This document shows positions 15,101-29,029 of a DNA stretch of 64,000 nucleotides, in pieces (within the stretch, counting starts at the first letter, position 1; each line of letters starts with the position of its first letter). The stretch is taken from positions 140,359,173-140,423,172 of the forward strand of contig CM063502.1 in assembly GCA_032207245.1 (NCBI GenBank), given 5' to 3'. The notes under the pieces are model-generated. The model was not told the DNA's origin. It saw only the letters and a list, made by a program, of their open reading frames with translations, and made no database searches. This DNA comes from Pardosa pseudoannulata. Its lineage: Eukaryota > Arthropoda > Arachnida > Araneae > Lycosidae. The translations under genes and the position numbers were made by a program.

Positions 15101-18100
15101 TTTATCAGTAAATCAGATACTACTTTCAGATGCATTAATCTCACATTCGCGATATTTACTTTACCTCTCTTTGAATGTAAATAAAAACTCGGACAAATGT
15201 TCGGAAAACCTAAATGTTGTACCTTGGGCAGGCTCATTTTGTTTTACCTCAGCTTAAGCCCAAGATGTAACAGCTTCCATTAATCCTTTTTGTAAATACA
15301 AATCAATTATTCGTGCGAGTATTTGAGTTTTTATAACTAATATTTGTTTTTTTATCTATCCAACTTTGTAAACATTATTTCTGTGAGTACGTTGATTATA
15401 AAACTGTGGTTTGTTATAAAATTTATTTGTAATGGAATAAAATTTGTTTGTATTTAAATGTCCTTGAAGTTAAACCTCATTTTATAAGTATAATATTCAC
15501 TGTTATGCTAGAGAGAAATCCTTATTCATTTATGAAATAAAATAGAAAATTATTTGGAAAAGAAATGATTAGGTCCAAGGTACATCATTGAGTTATACCT
15601 CAGTTTTAATTGAATTAAAATTGCTCAGTTAGATAAATTTGTTTAAAAATATTATAATAAAATTACATGTAGCATTGTCAAAATTAATGATCCAAATATT
15701 GTTTCTTTGTGAATAGAATAAAAAAATAACCTAATAAAATTTACAGTACGACCAAGGTTCAACATTTTCCTCTATACCGTATTGATGTTCATCTATTATT
15801 ATAACATAATATATGAATTAGCTGAAAAACAGTTAAAAATATTATTACTATTGGGAATACTTTTCACCCTTCGCAAATAATTCACTGGGACAGTTATTTA
15901 ACGGACCTCGATATATAAAACCCCATTCATATTTCTTACAAATCAAAATATGTAATTTCATTAAATTTTATTCTACTTGAGATACACGGTGAAAGATTTT
16001 CTAAGAAAATTTCAAAAATCTTTTCTAATAGATATTCCTAATCAAATTTATGACAATCACATTAAAGAAAAGCTTATATTACCTACTCATTAAATTTTAT
16101 ATTCCGTATCTTCGTGTTTCGAAAAAATCATTACATGATAAAAAAAGTTAGTTCAACACAACTGAATGTAAACCATTAATTTCTACATAACAAAAAGGTA
16201 CCACACATTGTCTTCTTATAAATAAAATGTAAAGTAACTACTAAATAATTAGTTTTTTAACTTGTTTATAAATGTATGCCTAAATATTTAGAAAATATTT
16301 CAATTTGTTTGTGGGGTAACAAATGGATAAATCACCTTCTTGTTAAATACCTAAAAAATGATTATAGAAACATGATCATAAAGACAAATTACATGGTAAA
16401 TAATAATATCTGCTTATTATGTTAAATGGCTTATTAATTGATAATACTGTATAAAATTATATAAAACACTGTATAAAATTTCTTTAAACTTTATAAAATA
16501 TTGTTTCATATCTGCAATAAAAATGTTATGGTGTAATGATTTTTATCATCTTTGTAGAATACATTTACAATATTTTTTTTTTAAATTTTAGAGACTAAAT
16601 AAGAATATATAGTCTGATATAGTCTGTCTAATACAATTGCAGATTGCATATAACTTTCTTTAATAGTAGAATTTTGTTCATGCTTATTAATATAAAATGT
16701 CATTTATTTTATATTTTTAAACATTACATTCAGGTAATACGCTAAAGTGAGTAAGACAGGAAAAAAAAATCAAATGATTTTTATAGATTTTAAGATTACA
16801 GACATATAAAAACAGGCAAAGTCTATATGTTTGAATAATGCTTCGGGGAAATATTATGAAAGATCTCTCAGAAATATAAATATAAGTAGAAGTAGATTTG
16901 TTAATAGCAAATGCTAGTTGTTGTTAAACTTAAAAAAATAGAATATTAAAGGAAAAAGTTTTAAGGGACGGATTTTCTTCTTGAGTTTCTTCAATTTAAA
17001 GAAATTTTTTCCTTCCCTAGACTAATAAAACTAAATTAATATTCAAAACTAAGAAGCACTACAAACTGTAATGTAATACAGAAATTAATTCAAAAGCTTT
17101 ATTGGGAAAATGATCATATCGCTTGAACTATATTATACTTCTCCCTTTAAATCGCAATTCAATTATATGAGTAATGTTTGAGCATCAACGACTGACACTC
17201 ATATTAAAAAGTTCCTTGAAAAAGTAAACAAAAAATTTCAGCCTCAAGAACTTTCTTGAGATATCCTAAAAATGCTACTATTGACTCCAAAGGGACTGAA
17301 GTATCCGTGGAATCTTTGAATCAATATAAAATCTAATTTTATTTTAGGTTTCTTTTTTGCAGTAGTAGCTGAGCTAAAATTAGTTGTTATCATTCTTAGG
17401 GTGTATGAATTAAAAGAGTTTTAAGCTACTATAAAATTAAAGGTAGGATATGAGAAACATATAAATTAAAGACAAAATTTATTTTAAAATGGTAAATATT
17501 TTTTGTTTTGCCAAGGTTCAACAACTACCTAGTTCATTTTCTTCAAATTTATTTTCATCTACCATTTTTTTAATTTCTTGATGATATTATTTTATAATTA
17601 TTAGATATAAAATATTTTTATAATGGTAATTTTAATCGAAATCTGCCAAAAAAACCCCAAGAAAACGTGTTAGTCGTCAAAAGTTAGATATTAAGGTAAA
17701 CCCTTTCTTATTAAATTACCTCCTTAACGAGGCTTTTGAGGTAGATTAGGAAATAGAGGAAATAATAATTATTTTAATTTAATAAAATATAATTTCATTA
17801 CCGAAAGTTTAACGAGTTAAAATATTTACTGCACACTTGCTTTAGAAGTAGTGCCGTTTCAGAAGATCTTACATTTAGTTTTATAAATATCTGCAATTTG
17901 AATGAAGATAGATGTAGTCTAATCCAATAAACTTATATTTCATGAATTCAGATGAAGAAATTGGATTTAGAAGCATTTGTAATATAGGTTTATTTCTGAG
18001 AAACTGCACATAAGTTATTTTAGTTTTCATCTCAGAATTGGAATTTTTATAAATGTATGGTTTAACATCTCCATGTTTAGACGTTAAAATAAATGTATTC

Positions 18101-18138
18101 GTGCTTAATTTTTAGTTAATTTAAATGGAACTGAATCA
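12142..18138. other. AT-rich non-coding stretch, 6 kb
   Basis: I see no gene. A loosely recurring phrase around CCAAGGTTCAAC or CCAAGGTACATC appears near 15573, 15752 and 17512 with little shared flank, which may be coincidence. Open frames (14268-14456 and 14966-15184) are Phe/Ile/Asn/Ser-rich and unrecognised. Confidence 0.6.
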
Positions 18139-18179
18139 GTTATCGTTCTGGTTTAATTTTATTTAAACAGAACGATAAC
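18139..18179. repeat. Short inverted repeat (hairpin)
   Basis: GTTATCGTTCTG(G)TTTA pairs with TAAACAGAACGATAAC across a short AT loop: about 16 paired bases with one bulge. Function is unknown. Confidence 0.7.
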
Positions 18180-20318
18180 AAAAATAAATTTCAACAAAAG
18201 CAAATTTCTTTTGAAAGAAATAATCAATATAAATATACCGCGTGAAGTGATCTATGGGAAAATATAACTGATTATTATGAAATTTGATATTTATAATAAA
18301 TAAGATATATCCTCCTGATGTAGAGGTAAAACATTGTTTAACATGAAATTAATTAAAAGCTTTAATAAATTTGTATATTTGACTTGTTTAAATAGTACTT
18401 GAAATTATTTTAACTACCCAAATTATTTTAAAGATTAATATTGATAAATCAATGATAACCCCCCTAAAAATGAAATTTGTAACTGTTTCTGTTAATTCTT
18501 TCATAATAATATGTTCATTGTATTTAAATGTATTGAAATCATATATTTTTTTTAAAGATGAAAGCATTTTTGACATTACATATTTGAAAACGCGAAATAA
18601 ATGAAATTGTCTTGTTAATCTTCAAAAATTTGCTTAGAGGATATTTTATTTGTTTAATCCATTTAGAGTAGAAAAAGTATCGCACAAATTTGTAGTATGA
18701 TCCAGAACATAAAAAATCACACGTAATTTTCAACAGAATCTTCTGTTCATGATTTTAAAAATTTCTATTCATTCCTTTCATTTATTTAATGATGTACTAT
18801 GATTTAAAATTTCCTAAGTAGTTTTAAAACAAATTAAGCACAAAAGAAGTGATCTGTAAGTAATTTATTCTTGCTAGTCTTTTAACTTCAGAACGTTGTT
18901 CGTAGTAGTGAATTAAATTAACTTTGCCAAAGCTTTCCAGATCTTTTATACAAAGGTTTGTATAGTACTGCACTAAGAAATCAGATAATGAAACAAATGG
19001 ATGAAAGAGATACTGTATAGTTTATTCTAAGAAAAGATTGGGTCATATTGTCTATTGAATGCTAGTACTACATTTGTTTTCCGATTGGAAATAAAACCTT
19101 CCGAGTAATTTTTTCCACATATTTTGGTTTTCTTTGTCTCTCAATAAAAAATATAGCTGCAAATTTTTAGAAGTTATTCAATAAATTATAATGGAAAATA
19201 TATATTTTAAGTAAGGATTTTGCTATAAAAATTAATATACAAGTAAGAATTAAAATATATAAAAGTCTGCGTCTAAGAGCATATTTTAAAATTTAGAATA
19301 CTATGATGTTTAAAAAATACTTTAAGTATACTTAAAAGCTAAAAATATTAATACTAAAAGAAATTCCTTTTTTTTTAATTTGTGAAAGAAATGATAAAAA
19401 TGCTCAGATATATTATATAAGGATAAATTCTATTGAGATTGAATTTTAACAGTATATTTTGTATATACGAATATACGAATAAAAATATAGGCAAGTAAAA
19501 ATATAAGAATAAAGACATAGGCTAGTAAGAATGTATGAAAATGAATATAGCATTATAAATAGAGTTTAATAGTTCTAATAGAATGTTTAAGTAACTTTGA
19601 AATTATTACCAATGTTAGTGACATTAATAAGAGGATTATATACATAGATGACAAGGATGATATTGAAGCAGATTAAACATTACGGCAATACTAAAATATA
19701 AAGAATTCTTCACTATCTAGAGATAAGTATGTTTATATTCAACAAATTGGTAGTTTAGAATTTTAAACATTTATGTATGGCGATATTCTTATCTTGGGAT
19801 ACAATCACTAACAGAATGTTAAAAACAATTAATGAGATTGTTAAAAGAATGTAGGATCACAGTGTACTAAGCGTGTTTCCTTTCTTAACGAACATAGAAA
19901 AAAATCGTAAACTTATATAAATTTAAAAATCTAGAAGTAACATTTTTATTACAAAGAATTTTATAACATTGCGAAACATTGGTGAAGATTTTACTAATTG
20001 CTATCCTTGTTATCCTTGAAGATTTTACTAATTATTATCCTACTCATCAAAAATATTTTTCCCTAAAAGATTTTTAATTATTTAATCAGTAATATTTTCT
20101 TGTATTAAAATCTTCTTCCCTCTTGTCAAGTAGCTAATAAGTGAATCTAGTTATAATTCAATAACTAACTTTAATTTTTGATACAATTACTAACTAATCA
20201 GGAATAGCTATTTAATTTTCAAATTATTCTATTGCTACAAACATTTTTAGACAACCCTATGTGGATTCATGAAAAACTAAAATGATTTACAAATTATATC
20301 CCTCTAAAAATGTAATTA

Positions 20319-20320
<2 letters not shown>
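18180..20320. other. AT-rich non-coding stretch
   Basis: No supportable gene or repeat. Minus-strand frames at 18388-18733 are AT-driven low-complexity translations. Confidence 0.6.

Positions 20321-20356
<36 letters not shown>
20321..20356. repeat. (TA)n microsatellite
   Basis: About 36 bp of alternating T and A. Confidence 0.95.
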
Positions 20357-20359
<3 letters not shown>

Positions 20360-21902
20360 TTAGGCATCTTAACGACTAAATTGATACCTACTGTTAATAA
20401 TTTGATTATGGTTGTTATACACTTCCCTTTTGATTTCAAGACCTAATATCCTAACCTTATATTTGTGTTATAGTAAAGGATTTAGTACTTTATTACGTAA
20501 TATATATTTGAATAAACATGTCCATAAATATACCTTTTTTTTTCTCTTATCGAATAAGTCAAATATAGAGCTGTTTACAGAAAAATGGTATGTTACAGTT
20601 TCTTTAATACCGTCAATAACAAATAATAGATACTCCCTGTAAATTACTTAGAAGTGCACAGGAAGTTTAAAAAACCCCTATTATGAGAAACTTAATATTG
20701 TTTATATAACAGTTACAATATTAATAACATTTATTTCTGCAACAATATCACAACAATTTATATGTTTATCTAATAATTTATTAATTTTTGAAAATTAAAA
20801 TATTAAAAAAGTCTTATTAATTCATAACAATATTAATAATGAAGTTGAAACTATCGAAACAAAATTTGGACAGAATAATTATTAAATTAAAGCAAATTGT
20901 AGACTTATAAAATACTAAAATATTTATAAGACGTATGAAATACTAAACATTAAAAAAATAGAATGAATAACAGCAAACGTGAAATAACGTTTCAACATAC
21001 ATACTAATAAAAATGTCAGTTTATATTTTTTTATAAAAATGATAACGAAAGACTCAGATAAAATGTAGTCCATTATAGATCATAATGTGTTATGATAATA
21101 CTTTAAAATTAGCTTTGCTAAAATTTGCAGGTAACTCTTTAACGCTTATCTTTAAATTCTTTACTAGATTATTTCTTTCCAGTTTAAAATGTTAATATTT
21201 CCGAGTAAAAACTTCTTCGAACAAATTATGTAATTCAATTACAATTACATAAAATTCAATTTTTCTCTTAACTTTTATTTTAAAACTATTTAAAGGACAA
21301 AAAATATTGAAAAGAAAAGTAATTATTGTCTACTGTTTAACTCTTGCAACATTTATGAATAATAATCTTTAGTATTATTTCGCTTAAACAAATTTTGGTA
21401 TATACATTTTTAATATTTTTAAATACATATTTTATGACTTTAAACTTCGAAATTTATTATATATATATATTTATGTAGTGTTTTTAAAATATATGAGAGG
21501 TATTTAGATATTAAATGGATTTATTAAGATATAAATTTGCAAAATGTTTATTATTAGTAACTATTTTCATTTGGATGTTTGAAAACAAGCATTCACTGTT
21601 TTTAGAATGTTTTCAATACCATCCATGTAAATTGTTTTTTCTGTTGGATTTTAAATAACTGCTATGGGTGAATTACTGATGAGACTCGATAAGAAATTAA
21701 AATTAAATATTACCATACTCATTTAAAACGTAATTAACTTTAAAAATTATATTGTAATTAAAATTTACAAGACAACAGATATTTTAACTTTCTTGAGATA
21801 TGTGGTGATGGGTTTATATTTATAGGAATATCTTTATGAGATAGCTTAAAGGAAAAATGTTTGAGTTTTAGTACTAATTAGAATTATTTAATTTAAAAAG
21901 AA
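20357..21902. other. AT-rich non-coding stretch
   Basis: No gene, RNA or mobile element was recognised. Confidence 0.6.
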
Positions 21903-22646
21903 TTATCCTTTAAGTAGTTGACATACCTGATAATTCTGTTGTACACGCGCTGGAGTGCAAATAATAAACTAAGCAATTTTTAACTGTAAAGTCTACTAGC
22001 ACTGTTTCGAATTGACTCAAATCATTTTATATGATTCTTGATAAGATTTATATGATAAAATGAATAAAGACTTTGATATAAAGAAACCGAAATATATATA
22101 TGATCTTTATTGAAGAATTAGCTCTAAACAAAAGTGGACAATAGACAAATATGTTCATGTGAAAAGTGGTTTGTAAGACAAATGCAGATTTTATCGGGTA
22201 TCACTCCTGGCTTCATATTAATATTTGGATCATCTGCCCATGCTAAACACAACATTGTCACCGAGGAAATGATTTCCTTTAAGTCGTTGACATACCTTAT
22301 AATTTTGTTGTACACGCGCTGGAGTGCAAATAATAAACTAAGCAATTTTTAACTGTAAAGTCGACTAGCACTGTTTCGAATCGACCCAAATCCTTTTATA
22401 TGATTCTTGATAAGATTTAATTGATAAAAGTGAATAAAACCTTTGAAATAAAGAAGCCGAAAGATACATATGATCTTTATTGAAAAATTAGTTCTAAACA
22501 AAAGTGGACAAAAGACTAATATGTCCATGGGAAACGTGGTTTGCAAGACAAATGGCGATTTTATAGGGTATCACCTCTGGCTTCATATTAGTATTTGGAT
22601 CATCTGTCCATGCTGAGTACCACATTGTCAACGAGGAAACGAATAG
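21903..22646. repeat. Two-copy tandem duplication, 369-bp period
   Basis: Copies at about 21903-22275 and 22272-22646 share CCTTTAAGT (21907 and 22276) and CTGGAGTGCAAATAATA (21950 and 22319). They also share a TGATCTTTATTGAA block, an AAAAGTGGACAA block, a GGTATCAC-CTGGCTTCATATTA block and a final TTGTCA-CGAGGAAA block. The offset is constant at 369 bp and the copies are roughly 90 percent alike by eye. The duplicated unit is slightly richer in G+C than its flanks. Short frames open on both strands (22124-22345 minus, 22134-22352 plus) but neither is recognisable and they overlap antisense, so I do not call a gene. The unit could be a fragment of an unknown mobile element duplicated in tandem. 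Confidence 0.88.
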
Positions 22647-24809
22647 TATATTCTCTCTTGGAACTCTAATCAATAATCAAGAATCAGTGTTGGGCACTGA
22701 TACTACGGTGCCATGTGTCTGACAAGAATCTCTCATGCGCTTTCGATTACTTTGATATCTAAGGGCAATGTAATCCAATTTTGTAAAAATACATTCTTTA
22801 CATAGTATGAACTATCAAAGTACATAAATATTTTAATTAACACCATGCATGAAATTAAAAATACTAAAACAAGAAATACCTATGTCCAAGAACAGTATTG
22901 AAATTGCTTAGGGAAAATACAAATATAATATTGACAATAAACGGTACAATGCAGATACGACTTAAGAAATTGAACTTATATTATCCATTGGCCACATTTC
23001 ACTGAAAAAGCAATTTGCTGTTGCTCCAACTTTTATGAACCATGAGAAAGATTAGATAGAAATGCGAAAAATCGCTTACCTGTTTCATACCTTACCCACA
23101 TTCTCCTATAACGTCATTCTGCGCTCATGATTCACCATACATTACTAGTAATCTTCTTTGTTTGTCTTTCGATAAGCTATATCTTTTAGTTAAACTATTA
23201 TATTAATTTTGTTTATTATTCACCTTGGCCAGAAATTTTTACACACCTGTAATGACATGAAGGACAAAAAAAACAAAAGAAGAATATGGAAATGACTGTT
23301 TTTAATGGCCTGAATGAAATAAGCCTAGAATTTAAGTACATTCAAGTAATTTGATTTGTTATTTAAATACCTGTACTATTCACAATTTATTTGAATTATG
23401 CTTTAAAAGCATATTAAAAATGTAATGAAAATAGACAATCTGGTAATTTCATAATCTTAAAGTGATAGTTATTTTTTATGTCTAATTTGAAAAGGCAAAA
23501 TGGGGTCATATTTGATTTGTTATTTTTTCAATTTGTTATTCAATTCAAAATTGCAAAACTGTAAAGGAGTGTTATGTCATAAATGCGTTTTAATCACTAA
23601 TATATTTACACAAAATTAAACTAATTAAATTTAAGTAATATTTCTTTTTTTACACCAAAAATATTATATTTAGCCATAAAAGGAAATGCATTAATTCGCC
23701 TTTCATGTTTGGGGAATAGGTCAGGGAGGAAGTAAACAATTTTTATAGACTTGTTACAGATATCTATTGTAATAAACTAATATAATGTGATAGCTGAAAT
23801 TTAATTAGTATATCTGTATTTCAGTTGTTGAAACTTTCATATTAGCAGATAAATGATAGAAACAACTATTTTTATATCTTCTATTCTTGAGAACATACAG
23901 AAATTTTAAAATAATATAAATGAGATTTCAGGTGTTTTCTCAGAATTACTAAATTAACGATCTAATTTCAAATTTAACAATATTCCATTCTAGACACTAA
24001 ATTGAAACTAGTGGAAGTGAATTCAGAGTCATAATCTGCTTAGAAGTGAAATTTTATAATATTAAGTCTAGTTAATATGGAAAATTTATACTGAGTAAGA
24101 GTACTAATTCTTTGTTTAATCAAATGTTCACCAGATTAATCCCAATGTATTAATAGTTATTATTGTATAAATGTTTTATCTATATATTATGCAATTTCTA
24201 ATATACTATATACTATTGAAACTATCTATTAATGGTATGAATAAAACAGCGCGATAACATTAATTTTACATATGCAAGTTTTAAAAAGTCGGCGAATTTA
24301 TTTGAAGTATACAATTGGTTTTTTCTTTCAACTCTTTTATGTAACTGAATAACTTAAAATTAGTTTTTCAGGGAGTAGTAAAAATACCATTATTTTTAAA
24401 TATTTAGAGAAATTAAAGATTGCTTTTTATTTCCAAAAGGAATAAATCTGTCGATATGGTATTATATAATTTTTGATTTATATAACTTTTAGAGTTATTG
24501 CTGCAGATAAATTGTCATGAAAAATTCTTTGTTACGTAGTGTTGCGGTGTGTATAGGTGTTGAAGATTTGTAAAATAGGTCTGTGAATAAGATAAAATTT
24601 AATTTCAAGAGATTATTATTTAAAAGTACTAATGGAAGTTTTGAAGACACTCAAAACACCTAAGACAATAAACACTTGCTTATGGATTAAATACAGACAA
24701 ATAGTGGAGAATACCTAGTCTTTTATGTGATTATACTGCTTTTACAAGTTGCCCTATATCTGTGGTGACAAGCCTATGAGTTGCGGCTCAGACATTCAAC
24801 AACGAAGGC
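22647..24809. other. AT-rich non-coding stretch
   Basis: The first 120 bases are somewhat GC-richer and non-repetitive. The rest is featureless AT-rich sequence. No gene is supported. Confidence 0.55.
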
Positions 24810-24914
24810 TTCTTAGATGACTTATACGTTGATTGTAATCTTATTTATGCATATTTAATTTTAAATTAAATATGCATAAATAAGATTACAATCAACGTAT
24901 AAGTCATCTAAGAA
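24810..24914. repeat. Perfect 105-bp palindrome, 52-nt arms
   Basis: Arms 24810-24861 and 24863-24914 are exact reverse complements around the single base T at 24862. I checked the pairing base by base; it stops at 24809/24915 (C against T). The sequence beyond the arms is not mirrored. A transcript from either strand would fold into a 52-bp perfect hairpin with almost no loop. It could be a foldback or MITE-like insertion, a recent inverted duplication, or an assembly artefact. There is no clear target-site duplication and no coding content. Confidence 0.95.
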
Positions 24915-26439
24915 TACATTACAATCAACTATTTTTTATAGCATAAAGAATAGAATATATATTCCAAAAATTAAGATATAACTTCAAATGAAAAGGATTT
25001 TAAATCATCTTATTGATCACCCCTAGTAAATAAAATGAAGAAAAAAAATGATCCATATTTCAAAAAGGTTTTCCACCACTTCTCTAAATGAACCTAAAAA
25101 TTTCCATCAGCTTTAGACTGAAGATATTTACGTAAGTTATAACTGTTGCTTGATGCAATGATCTTAAATGACGCAGCATTTTAAAATAACTATGTCAAAT
25201 ATTTAGACGCTAATACAGAAGGTTATATAATATATTTAGTTCAGAACAAATGGTAAATTATAGTACTAATATTTAGTCTGTCGATCAGGTGTATTACCTT
25301 TCTATTTACCTTTAATGGGGTTTCTAAATTACGTTTTAATTAATATAATTATTAACAATGATTCTAGCTAAGCAATTAGACGTTATACTTTACTATGGAA
25401 ATGAGTTTGGTTTGTAATTGTACAAAGTATGCAATTCAGTGGTACTTTTTCCAAGTTTAAAATGAGCTTATTGTATTTTTTACCGGAAGGTCCAATCTCC
25501 TAAAAGGGTTGAATCACTAAATATTAGTCAAAGTGTAATTGAGATATTAATAATCTTGATTTAAAATATCCAAATAATTTTTAAATACTTTACATGGTAG
25601 CTTCAAAATACATTCCTCAGAGACAGTAAGTAATACTCCAAGAAGTATTAATGACTCTTGTGATATATTCTCAAACTACAGAACTGAACCTAACCTAGTT
25701 TTTACTTAACACCATTTTGTGTCCGAAAGAGGATTTGGAATAAGTGAGTAAAAAAAATCATTTATTTTATATTTAAGAAATTAATGTAGTACAACCTTTT
25801 TGGTATTTTATGTACGACTTACTTGCCGTATATGGGTTTTCTAAATATAAGTTACAAAAGGGATAAGATAAGGGATAAGGCTTTAAACCAGTAGATAGGT
25901 TTCTGTGAATGCACGAAACTCATTTCTGATGTATTTATCCTAGAATATGAATTCATGACATAATGTTTTTTGTTATATGAAAAATCGTTTGATATATAAA
26001 GAACAAACTATTGAACCCATCCAGTATTCCAAATGATAAATATGCAACTCGTGAAGTTCTATATTATTTTCTCCATGAGATACAACACTAAGGAAAAAAT
26101 TACATATTAAAATGTGTTGTATTATTCTAAGAGATTGTCCTTTTTGTGCAGAATAACAACAATGATGGCTACGTTCACTTTTTGTATTATTGTATGGAAA
26201 TTCCATGCTAAACTAGTAATAAAAAACACTTCAAAGATATATTTTGAGATTTTGTTAATTCTTCTAATAATTAAATAGTATTTGTGTATGGTAGTATCAT
26301 AATCTCCTTAGTATCTATCGCTTTCGTTTGGAACACATATTATAGACGGTTTTATGCTTTGTGCATCCAATATTTATGTATGTTGTGTATACGGTTTAGC
26401 AAAGAGGGTGAAATTTCACACTGCTTTAATCTTATTAGT
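24915..26439. other. AT-rich non-coding stretch
   Basis: No supportable feature. A 77-codon minus-strand frame at 25973-26206 is unrecognised. Confidence 0.55.
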
Positions 26440-27003
26440 TTTTTTTATTAAATTCCAAGGTTTCTTTGTCCATTGCAGGCTAATCTGGCGATGAAGTGTC
26501 GTTAGTACAGGGACATGTTTCGGTCTTGGGATGCTAGGCCCATACGCAGCAATGTACTTTGTACATTATGTTGAGAAACACTGTCTGTGTCGACACTGTT
26601 GCAGCTGGTGGTGATTTCGGCTGTTGTATATCTTTGGTAACACTGAACTAGGCTTAGCACTATCCGCTCTCTCCTGGAATCAATGCACCGTGGACGGCAC
26701 ACTGATCGGCGACTTGTCGTTTCACCATCCATACACAACTTTTGATGTGTGCTCACAATAACTGCACGTAAACAGTCTACTTAACACGCCGTTTCTGATA
26801 TTGATGTTCCCAGCCACCAAGCCATTACGATTTGATCTTTATCGATGTCCGATGAAAAAAAACTGCTTTTCCCATTATGTCGGAATTCGGGATATGTATG
26901 GAAAGACAATGCATAGCCGCTTTATATGCTCCTACATCAGCCGTGCACGTTCAGTGGTTTTGTTCCTGGGCGAGCCCATAGTTATAAATGGAGGGTGGTC
27001 ATG
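26440..27003 (-). pseudogene. Tc1-like transposase remnant
   Basis: This is a GC-richer block on the minus strand. Reading from 27003 downward, a start-like segment near 26977 gives an N-terminal Pro-Arg-Asn-Lys-Thr-Thr-Glu-Arg-Ala-Arg pattern and is soon broken by stops. A second open segment (26756-26502) contains RERIVLSLVQ, then TTAEITTSCN, then VSQHNVQSTLLRMGL. This matches the order in the second helix-turn-helix of Tc1-family transposases (TTAEI..., vS..TvrrtLh.mGL). After a stop at 26502, a neighbouring frame resumes with a LTTLHRQISLQWTKKPW segment, equivalent to the Tc1 'LT.rHr..RL.WA' linker before the catalytic domain. That is a frameshift in a dead copy. The DDE catalytic core is not visible downstream, so the copy is 3'-truncated as well as broken. 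Terminal repeats and a TA duplication were not found. Family assignment is by remembered motif order, not a search. Confidence 0.7.
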
Positions 27004-28300
27004 AGCTAATAGCTCTTCGGAGTATAATGTTTGTGTATTTGTCTTTGAAGTTTCCCCGTTAAGTAAAATACCCAGAAAGCAATTATGAAGAGGAAAAGAC
27101 AACCTAAAACACCATTTTTATCTAAAAAACTGGTCAGCTCCCAGGTTCATTATGTATACACAGTATAAGAAAGAAGTAAGTCTGATTTTTTTCCTGATTA
27201 TTGTATAGGTTTCAAATATGATGATGTAGCACATTCACCCTCTCAGTGTTACAAGTCTGGTGTGATGCCCAAGGCAAAATCAATGGCTCATGCAACTGTT
27301 CCCGCTCTATATTTAAATTATAACCAAATTAATTAATCAGTTCAAAAGTAACAGGTTTCGAACCTTCTAATTGAGATCGTGCAATTTTATGACATTACAT
27401 ACTCATTGAAACAGATATCTTTTTATAAATATATCAATATATAAATTTTATTGGACATTTATAGACCTGAAAATAATTTTAAATCTCAAATAGAGGAATT
27501 GTTTTATTCATAACCTTAATTAGTGTAACACTTACTATCGTGTAAAATGATATGCACACATACAAAGAAAATTAAAAATATATATGAAGACTATAGTGAA
27601 TAATATTTACACCTTATTTGTAATTTTCACAGCTGAATTGCGTTCTGATAAATTTATTTGTTTCTACTGCCCATTATTTTGAAAAGACAATATTTAAGCA
27701 ATGCTATTGCACTATTAAATTGTAGATATAGTAGCATTTATAATTTATCTTATGTGAAATCTTATGTTTTCATTTACTTATCGTGTTAATTTCTGCATAC
27801 ATTGTGTAAAACGACAAAAGCGGCATTTGCAATCTGCAGTTTATTTTATTTTAATATTAGTTTAAGATATAAAATTAAATGAGGAATTTTGAAGATAAAT
27901 ATCCAAGGAAAAATTTCCTTAGTGAAACTATAGACGATTGATTAAATGTTGCATAGTTATAATCTAGAGATTAATAATTTGTTTAGATGATTGCATGAAA
28001 CAATTAAACGATAATCCCTATGTGTACATTTATTAATATTTACAAGTAGATTTTAGAAGAGTAAATGCTACAAGTAAACAACTGTCACAAAACTGTAAAT
28101 TAATCGAGGTATATCACTGTATACTGTTAAATTTCAGGCACGCATCTCAATATTACTTCATTATGTCAAAATCACGAATCTTGATTATTGAACGAAACCT
28201 GCAATTCTATCACCACATTTTACAATTGATTTAAGGTATAGTTGGGGTTCAGGGTAAGCTATTGTAATGTTGAGCGCTATTTAAAAAATACAGCATGAAG

Positions 28301-28301
<1 letters not shown>
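27004..28301. other. AT-rich non-coding stretch
   Basis: No gene is supported. The first 300 bp is mildly GC-richer and may be the eroded edge of the Tc1-like element, but I see no motif. Confidence 0.5.

Positions 28302-28373
<72 letters not shown>
28302..28373. repeat. (AC)n(AT)n compound microsatellite
   Basis: About 35 bp of AC repeat is followed by about 36 bp of AT repeat. Confidence 0.96.
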
Positions 28374-28376
<3 letters not shown>

Positions 28377-29029
28377 AGCATAAAATATTTTAAAGTTCAA
28401 TTTATACTCTAAAGAAAAATGGGGATATTAGTTTTAAATACATTTTTTCTGAAAGGAACAACTTACTCAAATGATTTGCATAGTCAAATGTTAGGCCAAG
28501 ATCTGAGGTATTTTAGTAATAAATACAATTGAGGGTTACTAAACCATAAAAATACCGCACTATTTTTTCCATGAATTCTTTCACTCCTTTGGAATCTGGG
28601 AAAACTCCTATAAAATTTTTAAATAGATTTAAATATATTTTTAAAGAAACTATGGAAGTACTCATATTTTATAGTCTTAAAAGAATTGAAATTTAGGAAA
28701 TTAGAAAATTTTAGAGTGAAATGAAATGTTGAAAATTAGGGGAAGAAAAGGGTTGATGACTATAGTGCTGACATAGCAAAAAAGTAGACCATTCCAAATC
28801 AATACAAATCAATAAGTGTTTGATACACATAGGTATGTAGAGCCCCTGCCACACTATACAACGCTAAATTACGCCATATTGGAAAACATTTTAATGATTA
28901 GACAATAACAAACTTTGTGCTTCGGTTTTTGCTTTTAAAACTGTCATAGTCGAATAGCATTTTTCATATGCATTGTATGCTTTGGAGACAAATATTCATA
29001 ACAAACAATTCCTTTGTAGGCCCATCATA
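28374..29029. other. AT-rich non-coding stretch
   Basis: Nothing recognised. Confidence 0.55.

Noticed and set aside
15200..17550. Recurring CCAAGGT phrases as a repeat family
   Set aside because: Shared flanks are too short to separate from chance without an alignment.
22124..22352. Antisense pair of 72-73 codon frames
   Set aside because: Both strands open over the same 220 bp inside a tandem duplication. Neither has a family motif.
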